Assembly: GCA_937938065.1 (NCBI GenBank)
Contig: CALDBH010000040.1
Coordinates: forward strand, 1-7,358
Direction of reading: 5' to 3'
Source of the DNA: an uncultured Sulfurovum sp.
Lineage (GTDB): Bacteria; Campylobacterota; Campylobacteria; Campylobacterales; Sulfurovaceae
Length of the DNA stretch: 7,358 bases
Both the position numbers and the translations under genes were made by a program. This document shows, piece after piece, positions 1-6,374 of this stretch. The notes beneath the pieces were generated by a model. It did not search any database, was not told where the DNA came from, and saw nothing but the letters and a program-made list of their open reading frames with translations. The first letter of the stretch is position 1, and each line of letters starts with the position of its first letter.

Positions 1-108
1 ATAATTCAAATCCCTTGAAACTAATTCTAATATAAATAGCTTTGACTTTCATGAAAAAACATAAAATAAGAAATTTAACGCTTCAACTGATTTAGAATAC
101 TCTTTGAA

Positions 109-114
109 TATAAT
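109..114 (+). promoter_or_regulatory. Candidate -10 box of the cmoA promoter
   Basis: A perfect TATAAT lies at 109-114. It would place the transcript start near base 121, about 20 bases before the cmoA ATG at 140. No convincing -35 hexamer is seen; AT-rich sequence lies upstream, which is usual for housekeeping promoters in Campylobacterota. The box also overlaps the in-frame TTG (104) and ATG (113) upstream of cmoA, which argues against those codons being the start. Bases 1-108 otherwise show nothing I can name. Confidence 0.55.
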
Positions 115-139
115 GATAAAAATAAAATGCAAAGAAATA

Positions 140-850
140 ATGATGCAAGATAAAGTATTTAATAAGCCCATAGAAAAAAAGTTTGAATTTGACGAAGCGG
201 TCGCTTCTGTGTTTGATGATATGTTGAGTCGTTCGGTGCCTTTTTATGATGAGGTACGAAAGTTAGTCATCTCTTTGATACTCTCAGAACAGGAAGAGGG
301 GTTGAAAGTACTTGATCTTGGTTCTTCCACCGCGAAGTTCTTGCTTGATCTCCACAGTAAAATGGATGTCAAGATGCACCTGAAAGGTCTTGATAATTCT
401 CAAGCGATGTTGGACAGAGCTGAACAAAAATGTCAGGCTTTTGGTGCAAACATAGAGTTGGAGTTGGCAGATATGTTGGCGTATGACTATCATAAAGAAG
501 ATATTATTGTGGCAAATTATACCTTACAGTTCATCCGTCCTATGCAACGTGTAGAGCTTGTGAAGAGGCTCTATGACGGCTTAAATGATGATGGTATGTT
601 TATTTTCTCTGAGAAAGTGGTCTTTGAAGATAAGAAACTTGATAAAGAGCTCATAGATATCTATTATGAGTATAAAAAAGAGCAGGGATATAGCGAGTAT
701 GAGATAGCACAGAAGCGTGAAGCCTTGGAAAATGTACTCATACCTTTTACGATAAAAGAAAATATACAGATGTGTAAAGATGCAGGATTTAAGAGTATAG
801 AAACGGTTTTTCAGTGGGCAAATTTTGTGACTTTTGTTGTGAAAAAGTAA
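140..850 (+). CDS. cmoA: Carboxy-S-adenosyl-L-methionine synthase CmoA
   Basis: CmoA converts S-adenosylmethionine and prephenate to carboxy-SAM (Cx-SAM), which CmoB uses to build 5-oxyacetyluridine at the tRNA wobble position; it is cytosolic. With the start at 140 the protein is 236 residues, close to the roughly 247 of E. coli CmoA. It has a class I methyltransferase fold: motif [10 protein letters not shown] at 57-65, an acidic ribose-contact site GLDNS at 83-87, NYTLQF at 126-131 and SEKVVFED at 157-164. The N-terminal block [20 protein letters not shown] and the QKREALENV block are CmoA hallmarks; R193 aligns, from memory, with E. coli R199, which holds the Cx-SAM carboxylate. The frame is open back to a TTG at 104, but that codon and the ATG at 113 sit on the -10 box, so ATG 140 or the adjacent ATG 143 is the likely start, behind a weak AAAG. 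CmoB is not in the window. Confidence 0.93.
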   Translation: MMQDKVFNKPIEKKFEFDEAVASVFDDMLSRSVPFYDEVRKLVISLILSEQEEGLKVLDLGSSTAKFLLDLHSKMDVKMHLKGLDNSQAMLDRAEQKCQAFGANIELELADMLAYDYHKEDIIVANYTLQFIRPMQRVELVKRLYDGLNDDGMFIFSEKVVFEDKKLDKELIDIYYEYKKEQGYSEYEIAQKREALENVLIPFTIKENIQMCKDAGFKSIETVFQWANFVTFVVKK

Positions 851-872
851 AGCTTATTTTAATTATATATAA

Positions 873-909
873 AAGTTATTCACCCCTCTTTCACCCCTGT
901 GAATAACTT
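873..909. repeat. Perfect 11-bp inverted repeat enclosing a tandem direct repeat; possible operator
   Basis: AAGTTATTCAC at 873-883 is exactly the reverse complement of GTGAATAACTT at 899-909, with a 15-base loop. Overlapping this, TTCACCCCT occurs at 879-887 and again at 890-898, so the copies start 11 bases apart, about one helical turn. The right arm adds TTCAC in reverse orientation. The element ends 27 bases before the TATAAT box of the DAHP synthase gene, roughly at -77 to -40, which suits an activator or upstream repressor site. It could instead be a 3' hairpin for cmoA, but the stem is AT-rich and the nearest T-run begins 8 bases after it, so it is a poor intrinsic terminator. Confidence 0.6.
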
Positions 910-936
910 AAATACCTTTTTTTCATCTTTTTTAGC

Positions 937-942
937 TATAAT
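937..942 (+). promoter_or_regulatory. -10 box of the DAHP synthase promoter
   Basis: TATAAT at 937-942 follows two T-runs (917-923 and 928-933) instead of a recognisable -35 box, the typical sigma-70 promoter layout in Campylobacterota. The predicted transcript start is near 949, giving a leader of about 20 bases. This supports independent transcription of the gene even though cmoA lies upstream in the same direction. Confidence 0.65.
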
Positions 943-958
943 CATCCAATTTATTTTT

Positions 959-963
959 AAGGA
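959..963 (+). promoter_or_regulatory. Ribosome binding site of the DAHP synthase gene
   Basis: AAGGA at 959-963 stands 6 bases before the ATG at 970. It fixes that start codon and is the strongest Shine-Dalgarno sequence in the window. Confidence 0.75.
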
Positions 964-969
964 CATACC

Positions 970-2316
970 ATGAGTTGGACACCTAGCAGCTGGAGAGATT
1001 TTCCCATAAAGCAACAACCAACATATCAAGACCAAGAACTTCTTAAAAAAGTAGAAGAAGAATTGAGTTCATACCCACCGCTTATTTTTGCAGGTGAAGC
1101 AAGAGCATTGAAAGAGAAACTTGCAAGTGCCGGACGCGGGGAAGCATTTTTACTTCAAGGTGGAGATTGTGCAGAGAGCTTTTCTGATTTTAATGCAAAA
1201 AACATTAAAAACCTTTTTAAACTTATGCTTCAGATGAACATGGTTTTAATGTATGGTACAGGTAAACCAGTAGTAAAAGTAGGTCGAATTGCAGGGCAAT
1301 TTGCAAAACCGAGATCTTCAGATTTTGAAGAGATCGATGGAGTAAGTTTACCAAGTTACCGTGGTGATATTATCAATGGTATTGAGTTTACTGAAGAAGC
1401 TAGAGTCCCTAACCCTAAAAATATGCTCAAAGCTTATAATCAGTCTGCAGCTACACTCAATCTTGTAAGAGCATTTGCTAGAGGTGGTTTGGCAGATCTT
1501 AATAAAGTACACCAGTGGAACCTTGACTTTATCAAAGATAATCCCCTTGGAAAACGTTATGATGAACTCAGTACTAAAATTGACCATGCAATGAAGTTTA
1601 TGGCAGCATGTGGGCTGAACAGTGACACGATGCCACAACTACACCAGACAACACTCTATACGTCACATGAAGCACTGCTTCTAAACTACGAAGAAGCATT
1701 GACCAGACAAGACACTGAGACAGGTGAATGGTATGATTGTTCAGCACACATGTTATGGATAGGTGACAGAACAAGAGATCTTACTGAAGCGCATATTGAA
1801 TACTTTAGAGGGATTCAAAACCCTATTGGTTGTAAAGTTGGACCAAGTATGGAAGAAGATGAGCTTATTGAACTTATTGATGCATTGAATCCTACGAATG
1901 AAGAGGGAAGATTAAACCTTATTGTTCGTATGGGTGCAAGTAAGATCAGAGAGTATTTCCCTAAACTTCTTAAGCGTGTAAGAGATGAAGGAAAAAATGT
2001 TGTATGGTCTTGTGATCCTATGCATGGAAATGTGGAAAAGAGTTCTACTGGATTTAAAACCAGAGATTTTGACAACATTCTTTCTGAAGTAGAGCAGTTC
2101 GTTGCTATCCATAACGAAATGGGCACTGTAGCAGCGGGTATCCACTTAGAGATGACTGGAAATGATGTGACTGAATGTACAGGTAGTACTTCAAGTCCCA
2201 TTACTGCAGAGGAACTTGCAAGTAGATACCATACACAATGTGATCCAAGACTGAATGCTTCTCAAGCATTAGAACTTGCATTTATGCTTTCAGGTTCAGA
2301 CAACGAATCTGAATAA
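970..2316 (+). CDS. Class II 3-deoxy-7-phosphoheptulonate (DAHP) synthase
   Basis: This enzyme condenses phosphoenolpyruvate and erythrose 4-phosphate to DAHP, the committed step of the shikimate pathway, in the cytosol. The 448-residue length suits the class II (plant/Mycobacterium AroG) family. Visible family blocks are GGDCAESF (64-71), [14 protein letters not shown] (103-116), [14 protein letters not shown] (288-293), [15 protein letters not shown] (from 320), WSCDPMHGN (346-354), HLEMTG and CDPRLN. The metal-ligand set known from the M. tuberculosis enzyme (C87, H369, E411, D441) maps to C67, H352, E394 and D425, and the PEP-phosphate contacts K306 and R337 map to K289 and R320, so the site looks intact. 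The start is supported by AAGGA six bases upstream. The gene has its own promoter and a repeat element upstream. Its stop is two bases from that of the convergent kinase gene. Symbols in use vary (aroF, aroG, aroH), so none is given; the family is not in doubt. Confidence 0.97.
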   Translation: MSWTPSSWRDFPIKQQPTYQDQELLKKVEEELSSYPPLIFAGEARALKEKLASAGRGEAFLLQGGDCAESFSDFNAKNIKNLFKLMLQMNMVLMYGTGKPVVKVGRIAGQFAKPRSSDFEEIDGVSLPSYRGDIINGIEFTEEARVPNPKNMLKAYNQSAATLNLVRAFARGGLADLNKVHQWNLDFIKDNPLGKRYDELSTKIDHAMKFMAACGLNSDTMPQLHQTTLYTSHEALLLNYEEALTRQDTETGEWYDCSAHMLWIGDRTRDLTEAHIEYFRGIQNPIGCKVGPSMEEDELIELIDALNPTNEEGRLNLIVRMGASKIREYFPKLLKRVRDEGKNVVWSCDPMHGNVEKSSTGFKTRDFDNILSEVEQFVAIHNEMGTVAAGIHLEMTGNDVTECTGSTSSPITAEELASRYHTQCDPRLNASQALELAFMLSGSDNESE

Positions 2317-2318
2317 TT

Positions 2319-3509
2319 TTATACTACCGTGAAGATGTTTTCTCCATCTTCATGTCGGTACTCTAACTCCATTTGATGAATATCTAAAATACTTTTTACA
2401 ATATAGAGTCCTAAACCTAAACCTTGTTTAGAGGTATGGAAAGGTTTAAAATAATTCTCTAACGGCTCTTTTAATGCTTCTCCTTTGTTCATGATCTTCA
2501 GTGTGTTGTCATTTATGATTACGGTGATTTGTTTATCTGTACTGTACTTTATACCATTGTCAAGTAGATTTTTAACCACTAGGGTGAAGAGCTCAAAATC
2601 AACATCTAAATTATAGTCTTGTTCAATTCTTGTTGTGATGAGACGCTTTGGATTATCTATCATGAGCATATCTTCACTGGCTTCTAGCAAGTCACTCATC
2701 TTGTAGGGTTTGATCGTCAGATCAAAGTTTTTAGAAGTGATCTGCTCGATCTTTGCAAATTCATCTATAAGAAGATTGAGTCTCTCAAAGATACTGTGCA
2801 TACGTGCTTTATTTTTCTCATCTTCAAGCATTTCACTTACGAGACGTCCTTTGGCTATAGGGGTTTTAAGTTCATGCATGATGGCACGTAAAAAGAGTTG
2901 ACGGGAGTGTAAGAGTTCGCGTATCATTGTGACGGCATGATCAAACTCATTTGCCACTTCCGCTATCTCATCTTCTTTGTCACTTTTACACTCTATATCC
3001 AGGTCACCTTTGGAGAAAGTTTGTATCTGGCTTTTGAGTGTGGAGAGTGGCTGAAAACTTTTCATGATCCACAGATATAAAAGTACAATAAGGAGGAAGA
3101 CGGTGGAGAAAATAAGCGCACGTTTCAGTGGGAACTTCGCTTTATTTTTATTTTCCAGGATAAGTTTAAATCTATCATTGTTAATGATAATGATACGCTT
3201 TAAATGAATGGTATCTACGGCATAACGTTTAAGTTTACCTTTTTCTTTAAAAAAACGTTCTATCTGAACGACCCGTCCTTTATCTGTGATAAGAGAAACA
3301 TTTTGTGCCTCAAGATACGATTCATCTATCTTTCCGTGTTTTAAATAATAGGTATAGAGATAGTGAGAAATGGCTTGCTCTTGTGCAATGTTTCTCTCTT
3401 CGATCATTGCATGATCATATTTGATAGAAAAGACAAATAACGCACCCAGTAAAAGCAGTGTGATAGAAAAGACAACTCTGATCTTACTTCGTAATGATGT
3501 GATGATCAT
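2319..3509 (-). CDS. ArsS-type membrane sensor histidine kinase
   Basis: This 396-residue inner-membrane kinase should phosphorylate the response regulator encoded just before it. Transmembrane segments at about 11-29 and 131-149 bracket a lysine-rich periplasmic domain of about 100 residues with four histidines (33, 49, 58, 102). A HAMP-like linker follows (150-200, PLSTLKSQIQTFSKGDLD and DEIAEVANEFD). The H-box is RAIMHELKTPIAKGR with phospho-acceptor H212; the IMHELKTPI-KG form is typical of the Campylobacterota ArsS family. The N-box is VKNLLDNGIKYS (312-323) and the glycine box QGLGLGLYIVKSI is at 362-374. The usual DxGxG motif between them is absent: IMNKGEAL stands at 339-346. The ATG overlaps the regulator stop as ATGA, with AGGA 11 bases upstream. 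The stimulus is unknown; H. pylori ArsS responds to acid, but the sensor domain here diverges too far to assume that. Confidence 0.9.
   Translation of the reverse strand: MIITSLRSKIRVVFSITLLLLGALFVFSIKYDHAMIEERNIAQEQAISHYLYTYYLKHGKIDESYLEAQNVSLITDKGRVVQIERFFKEKGKLKRYAVDTIHLKRIIIINNDRFKLILENKNKAKFPLKRALIFSTVFLLIVLLYLWIMKSFQPLSTLKSQIQTFSKGDLDIECKSDKEDEIAEVANEFDHAVTMIRELLHSRQLFLRAIMHELKTPIAKGRLVSEMLEDEKNKARMHSIFERLNLLIDEFAKIEQITSKNFDLTIKPYKMSDLLEASEDMLMIDNPKRLITTRIEQDYNLDVDFELFTLVVKNLLDNGIKYSTDKQITVIINDNTLKIMNKGEALKEPLENYFKPFHTSKQGLGLGLYIVKSILDIHQMELEYRHEDGENIFTVV
2325..2360. terminator. Bulged hairpin at the convergent gene ends; possible bidirectional 3' end
   Basis: TGAAGATG (2330-2337) pairs with CATCTTCA (2345-2352) around a 7-base loop. 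A further five pairs, TACCG (2325-2329) with CGGTA (2356-2360), close it below a 3-base bulge. It lies inside the last codons of the leftward kinase gene and just beyond the stop of the rightward DAHP synthase gene. Neither strand has a proper T-run after it, so it is not a canonical intrinsic terminator; it may only protect 3' ends or be chance. Confidence 0.3.
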
Positions 3510-4159
3510 ACGAGTTTATATCCTACACCGCGTACAGCCTGTATGCGTTTATTGTCACCTAGTTTTGTACGTATTTTTGAGATGATCACATCCAGGCTTT
3601 TACCTTGTGAGTCTATACTCATGGCTCCTGCAGTATTGATGATCTGTTCACGTGATTGGGTCATGCCCTGATGTTTAACAAGTAGAGAGAGTACCTCAAA
3701 TTCAGCAGGTGTCAAAGAGAGTGCTTCACCTTTAAAGTAGATGGTGTCTCCTTTAAGTTCAAAATCACTTTGTGGCGCAGATATCTCGCTGTTATTAGAT
3801 TTTGAATAACGTCTAAGAAGGGAGGTGATACGCGCATACATCTCTTTTGGGTCATAAGGCTTTGGCAGGTAGTCATCTGCACCAAGCGCAAACCCTTCTA
3901 CTTTATCGTTAATGTCTGAGCGTGCTGAAGAGATGATGATAGGGATATCGTATTTTTCTACGACCTCTTGACAGACTTCTAATCCATCCATCCCCGGAAG
4001 TGTAAGGTCCAGTATGAGCAAGTCATATTTTTTAACCCCTGCACTGAGCCCAAGATAGGGATCTTCAAAGTTTGTGACTTTGATGTCATATTGTGCAAGA
4101 TATTCAGTGAGAAGTTCTGCAAATTCGGCATCATCTTCAATCATTAATATATTAATCAT
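3506..4159 (-). CDS. OmpR/PhoB-type response regulator (ArsR-like)
   Basis: This 217-residue cytosolic transcription factor has a receiver domain (1-115) and a winged-helix DNA-binding domain (about 130-217). The receiver residues are all present: acidic pocket E8/D9/D10, phospho-acceptor D51 in LILDLTLPGMDG, switch residue S78 in IISSARS, and K100 in YLPKPYDP. The C-terminal half shows LTPAEFEVLSLLVKHQG, the recognition-helix region SLDVIISKIRTKLG, and the wing IQAVRGVGYKLV. AAGG six bases before the ATG supports this start. It overlaps the kinase gene by four bases, so the two are almost certainly partners. It resembles the acid-response regulator ArsR (HP0166) of Helicobacter pylori in type; orthology and targets cannot be decided here. 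The adjacent cytochrome operon is one candidate target. Confidence 0.93.
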   Translation of the reverse strand: MINILMIEDDAEFAELLTEYLAQYDIKVTNFEDPYLGLSAGVKKYDLLILDLTLPGMDGLEVCQEVVEKYDIPIIISSARSDINDKVEGFALGADDYLPKPYDPKEMYARITSLLRRYSKSNNSEISAPQSDFELKGDTIYFKGEALSLTPAEFEVLSLLVKHQGMTQSREQIINTAGAMSIDSQGKSLDVIISKIRTKLGDNKRIQAVRGVGYKLV

Positions 4160-4165
4160 TTATTA

Positions 4166-4169
4166 CCTT
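4166..4169 (-). promoter_or_regulatory. Ribosome binding site of the response regulator gene
   Basis: On the minus strand AAGG lies six bases before the ATG at 4159. It supports the annotated start and independent translation initiation, unlike the kinase and cytochrome genes, whose starts overlap upstream stops. Confidence 0.6.
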
Positions 4170-4189
4170 ATATATTATCTGTTACTTTC

Positions 4190-4220
4190 ATTTTAATGAC
4201 TAAAGGTTAATTGAAGTCAA
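4190..4220 (-). promoter_or_regulatory. Possible internal promoter for the two-component genes
   Basis: The 67-base gap between the cytochrome stop and the regulator ATG contains, on the minus strand, TTGACT (4220-4215) and TAAAAT (4195-4190), with a long 19-base spacer. The implied transcript start near 4183 would leave a leader of about 24 bases containing the AAGG site. A second -10-like GATAAT (4179-4174) is too close to the ribosome binding site to serve well. No terminator separates the cytochrome gene, so read-through from the upstream operon is equally possible. Confidence 0.35.
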
Positions 4221-4226
4221 ATAGCA

Positions 4227-5564
4227 CTATTGGAAACCATTTTGAGGAAGCTCCAGTTTTTCCCATTCAATTTTACCCCATTCTTTAAGATTATTTTGCA
4301 GACTATCAAGTGTTTTGTCTTTATGACAGGCATAGCAAGCATTTGTTTCCGGAGGCATGCCATATGCTTTGGTTTGTGCAGGGTAGGTAAAACCGAAGAG
4401 GTGTGAACGTACTGTCAATGGTGATTTTCCTGTATGTTTACCTGTTTTAGGCATGTGACACTCGATACATGAAGAACCGTTAGAATCAGCCTTATGCTGT
4501 GTATGCTCTTCAAGTGTATCTTGATGTGGTCCTATGATAGAGCCAAATGTATGACACCTCATACAGGCATCATTGCCTTGAGGTTTTTGTGCAGTGTTTG
4601 TGAGCTTATGTGGGTTATGACAGTTGATACAGGTGATACCATGTTGATACATTCTATCATGGATATATTCATTTCCCTGAGTTCTATTTTTCTTAGCTGC
4701 ACCATTTGCCCAAAATTCTTTTGTCTCTTCTCCTAATGCAAAAGGGGCAGGCAGTTTGTAGCTTATCAATGGCTTGCCCGGTTCGTATCCGTCGGGATAA
4801 TCTTTTGCCTCCATCCACAGATCTTTTATTTGCATGTTTTGTGTTTCGAGTCTTTTATCTCTATTTCTCATATGGCATTGAAAACACACCTCATTGGTAC
4901 GGATAGGGTCAGAAATACTGGCCTTAAAGACAGGACTATCTGGATCTTCTACGTGTTTACTGGCAGGGCCATGGCAACTTTCACAAGAGATAGAAGGTTC
5001 TATACGTTTACCTGTTGACATATACCCTGTAAAGTGACAGCCGTCACATGTGTTGGATGTGGGAAATTCCTTATTGTCATGTGGATATGCATCTTTGTAC
5101 CAGTATTTGTAAGGCTTGAATGGCTGCCATTTCTTTGTCTCTTCATTCCATTGATAGTTTCCGAGCCTAAAGTCTTCTTTGTTGTTGATAGTTGCAGGAA
5201 TCATATAGCGTTGTTTAAATTTACTTCCTACTGTGTATACAGCTTGAGCAAGTGTAAAATCTGCATCAGAAGGGAGCTGCGTAAAGTCTGCTACGACTGC
5301 AGAAGGATCGCTTCTTATCTCTTGTATCATTTTTGAATGCAAGGAGGTTTTCCAGTCATGAGACTCTTCCTCATGACACTCTTTACATTTTTGAGAACCG
5401 ACAAAATGTGCATCTTTTTGTGCTTTTGGTTGAAGGTCAAGATTTAAACCAACACGTGTCTTAGTAAGTTGGGTGTAGTAGGGGGCAATTTTAGGAAGGC
5501 TAAACCAAATAATTCCTGTGACCATAAGCAATAAAAAAATGAAGCCTATGAAAATCTTTTTCAT
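4227..5564 (-). CDS. Octaheme c-type cytochrome, cytochrome c554-like, function unassigned
   Basis: The 445-residue protein carries eight CxxCH heme-attachment motifs, beginning at C60, C173, C194, C227, C312, C334, C366 and C410. All 16 cysteines belong to these motifs, so there is no CxxCK site (NrfA-type active heme) and no long CX15-17CH site (MccA sulfite reductase). Spare histidines (for example 69, 76, 204, 302, 319, 376, 388) could be distal ligands. A hydrophobic stretch at about 4-23 with no clear signal-peptidase or lipobox site suggests a Sec-exported protein that stays anchored, facing the periplasm. The FVGSQKCKECHEEESHDWKTSLHSKM region and the CESCHGPASKHVED block resemble cytochrome c554-family multiheme proteins. 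An electron-transfer or terminal-reductase role is inferred; the substrate is unknown. The ATG overlaps the aroE stop (ATGA) and no good Shine-Dalgarno precedes it, so translation is probably coupled to aroE. Confidence 0.9.
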   Translation of the reverse strand: MKKIFIGFIFLLLMVTGIIWFSLPKIAPYYTQLTKTRVGLNLDLQPKAQKDAHFVGSQKCKECHEEESHDWKTSLHSKMIQEIRSDPSAVVADFTQLPSDADFTLAQAVYTVGSKFKQRYMIPATINNKEDFRLGNYQWNEETKKWQPFKPYKYWYKDAYPHDNKEFPTSNTCDGCHFTGYMSTGKRIEPSISCESCHGPASKHVEDPDSPVFKASISDPIRTNEVCFQCHMRNRDKRLETQNMQIKDLWMEAKDYPDGYEPGKPLISYKLPAPFALGEETKEFWANGAAKKNRTQGNEYIHDRMYQHGITCINCHNPHKLTNTAQKPQGNDACMRCHTFGSIIGPHQDTLEEHTQHKADSNGSSCIECHMPKTGKHTGKSPLTVRSHLFGFTYPAQTKAYGMPPETNACYACHKDKTLDSLQNNLKEWGKIEWEKLELPQNGFQ

Positions 5565-6355
5565 AAGATAAATGCTTTTTGCATATGTTCTTTTATCTCG
5601 TCAAAAGTATAAGCATGTTCAGTGAAGTATTCAAAAGCGATGATACCTTGATAGAGCAGCATATCAGATCCATCTTTTGTCGGCTTCTTATACGTTTTAG
5701 CAAGTTTTAAAAAAGGTGTCTCTTTTCCATAGATGACATCTACACAAGCCTTTGCTGTAGGTATAACCTGTTCTAGTATTTTGGAAGGACAAGGTAGTGA
5801 ATCATCTTCAAGTCCTGCTGAAGTCATGTTAATTATCAAGTCGTAGGGTTGTGGGGTGAAATCATCAAAAGTATATGTCTCGAAGCCATGGTCCTTAAAG
5901 TATGTGAGTCTGCCTTCACTACGATTCAAGATAGTTACATCATACCCTGCCTCTTTGAGAATAACGGATGTAGATTTTGCTGTACCTCCAGCACCCAAAA
6001 AAAGTACGGTTTTGACATTTTCAAATTCTGAGATGGCTTTTAAAAAACCTGGTGCATCCGTGTTGTATCCATAGAGTTTCCCCTCTTTCTCAACGATAGT
6101 ATTGACTGCACCCACTTTTTTGGCAAAAGGGTCCAATACATCACAGGCATTATAGGCATACTCTTTGTGAGGTACGGTGATGTTGATACCTTTTAAACCA
6201 AGGGAAAAGAATGTTTCCTTGAGTTTCTCTCCATCTTCAAGGAGATAACGTGCATAACATCCGTCAAAACCAAGTCCTTGAAAAGAGAGGTTGTGCATGA
6301 GTGGAGATTTGGAGTGAGAGACAGGATTTCCAAAAATGGCAAAGAGCTGTTTCAT
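5561..6355 (-). CDS. aroE: Shikimate dehydrogenase (NADP-dependent) AroE
   Basis: AroE reduces 3-dehydroshikimate to shikimate with NADPH, the fourth step of the shikimate pathway, in the cytosol. The 264-residue product has the whole family signature: substrate site FGNPVSHSKSP (8-18), NITVPHKE with catalytic K64, GAVNTIV (82-88), GYNTDAPGF with catalytic D100, the dinucleotide loop GAGGTAKS (121-128), NRSEGR (a basic residue suited to the NADP phosphate), NMTSAGL, and the C-terminal DGSDMLLYQG. The frame runs upstream to an ATG at 6415 inside trpE, but family proteins begin right at the MKQLFAIFGNP block, so the ATG at 6355, 19 bases after the trpE stop, is preferred. It sits between trpE and the cytochrome gene and shares ATGA with the latter, so it is probably in one operon with them. 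Confidence 0.96.
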   Translation of the reverse strand: MKQLFAIFGNPVSHSKSPLMHNLSFQGLGFDGCYARYLLEDGEKLKETFFSLGLKGINITVPHKEYAYNACDVLDPFAKKVGAVNTIVEKEGKLYGYNTDAPGFLKAISEFENVKTVLFLGAGGTAKSTSVILKEAGYDVTILNRSEGRLTYFKDHGFETYTFDDFTPQPYDLIINMTSAGLEDDSLPCPSKILEQVIPTAKACVDVIYGKETPFLKLAKTYKKPTKDGSDMLLYQGIIAFEYFTEHAYTFDEIKEHMQKAFIL

Positions 6356-6374
6356 AGGGATATTTGGCCCATCT

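Noticed and set aside
51..95. A 14-codon frame ATG...TAG in the leader before cmoA
   Set aside because: It has no ribosome binding site and ends upstream of the predicted cmoA transcript start, so it is unlikely to be translated as a leader peptide.
1348..2201. Several leftward open frames of 77-128 codons inside the DAHP synthase gene
   Set aside because: They lie antisense to a strongly conserved gene, have cysteine- and serine-rich unnatural composition and no recognisable motif; they are shadows.
4494..5336. Four rightward open frames of 62-100 codons opposite the cytochrome gene
   Set aside because: They arise from the complement of heme motifs and adjacent codons, overlap each other, and match no family.
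4227..5564. Assignment of the octaheme protein as MccA sulfite reductase, NrfA or epsilon-HAO nitrite reductase
   Set aside because: All 16 cysteines are in ordinary CxxCH motifs, so the MccA long-spaced and NrfA CxxCK signatures are absent, and I cannot see sequence specific to the HAO family.
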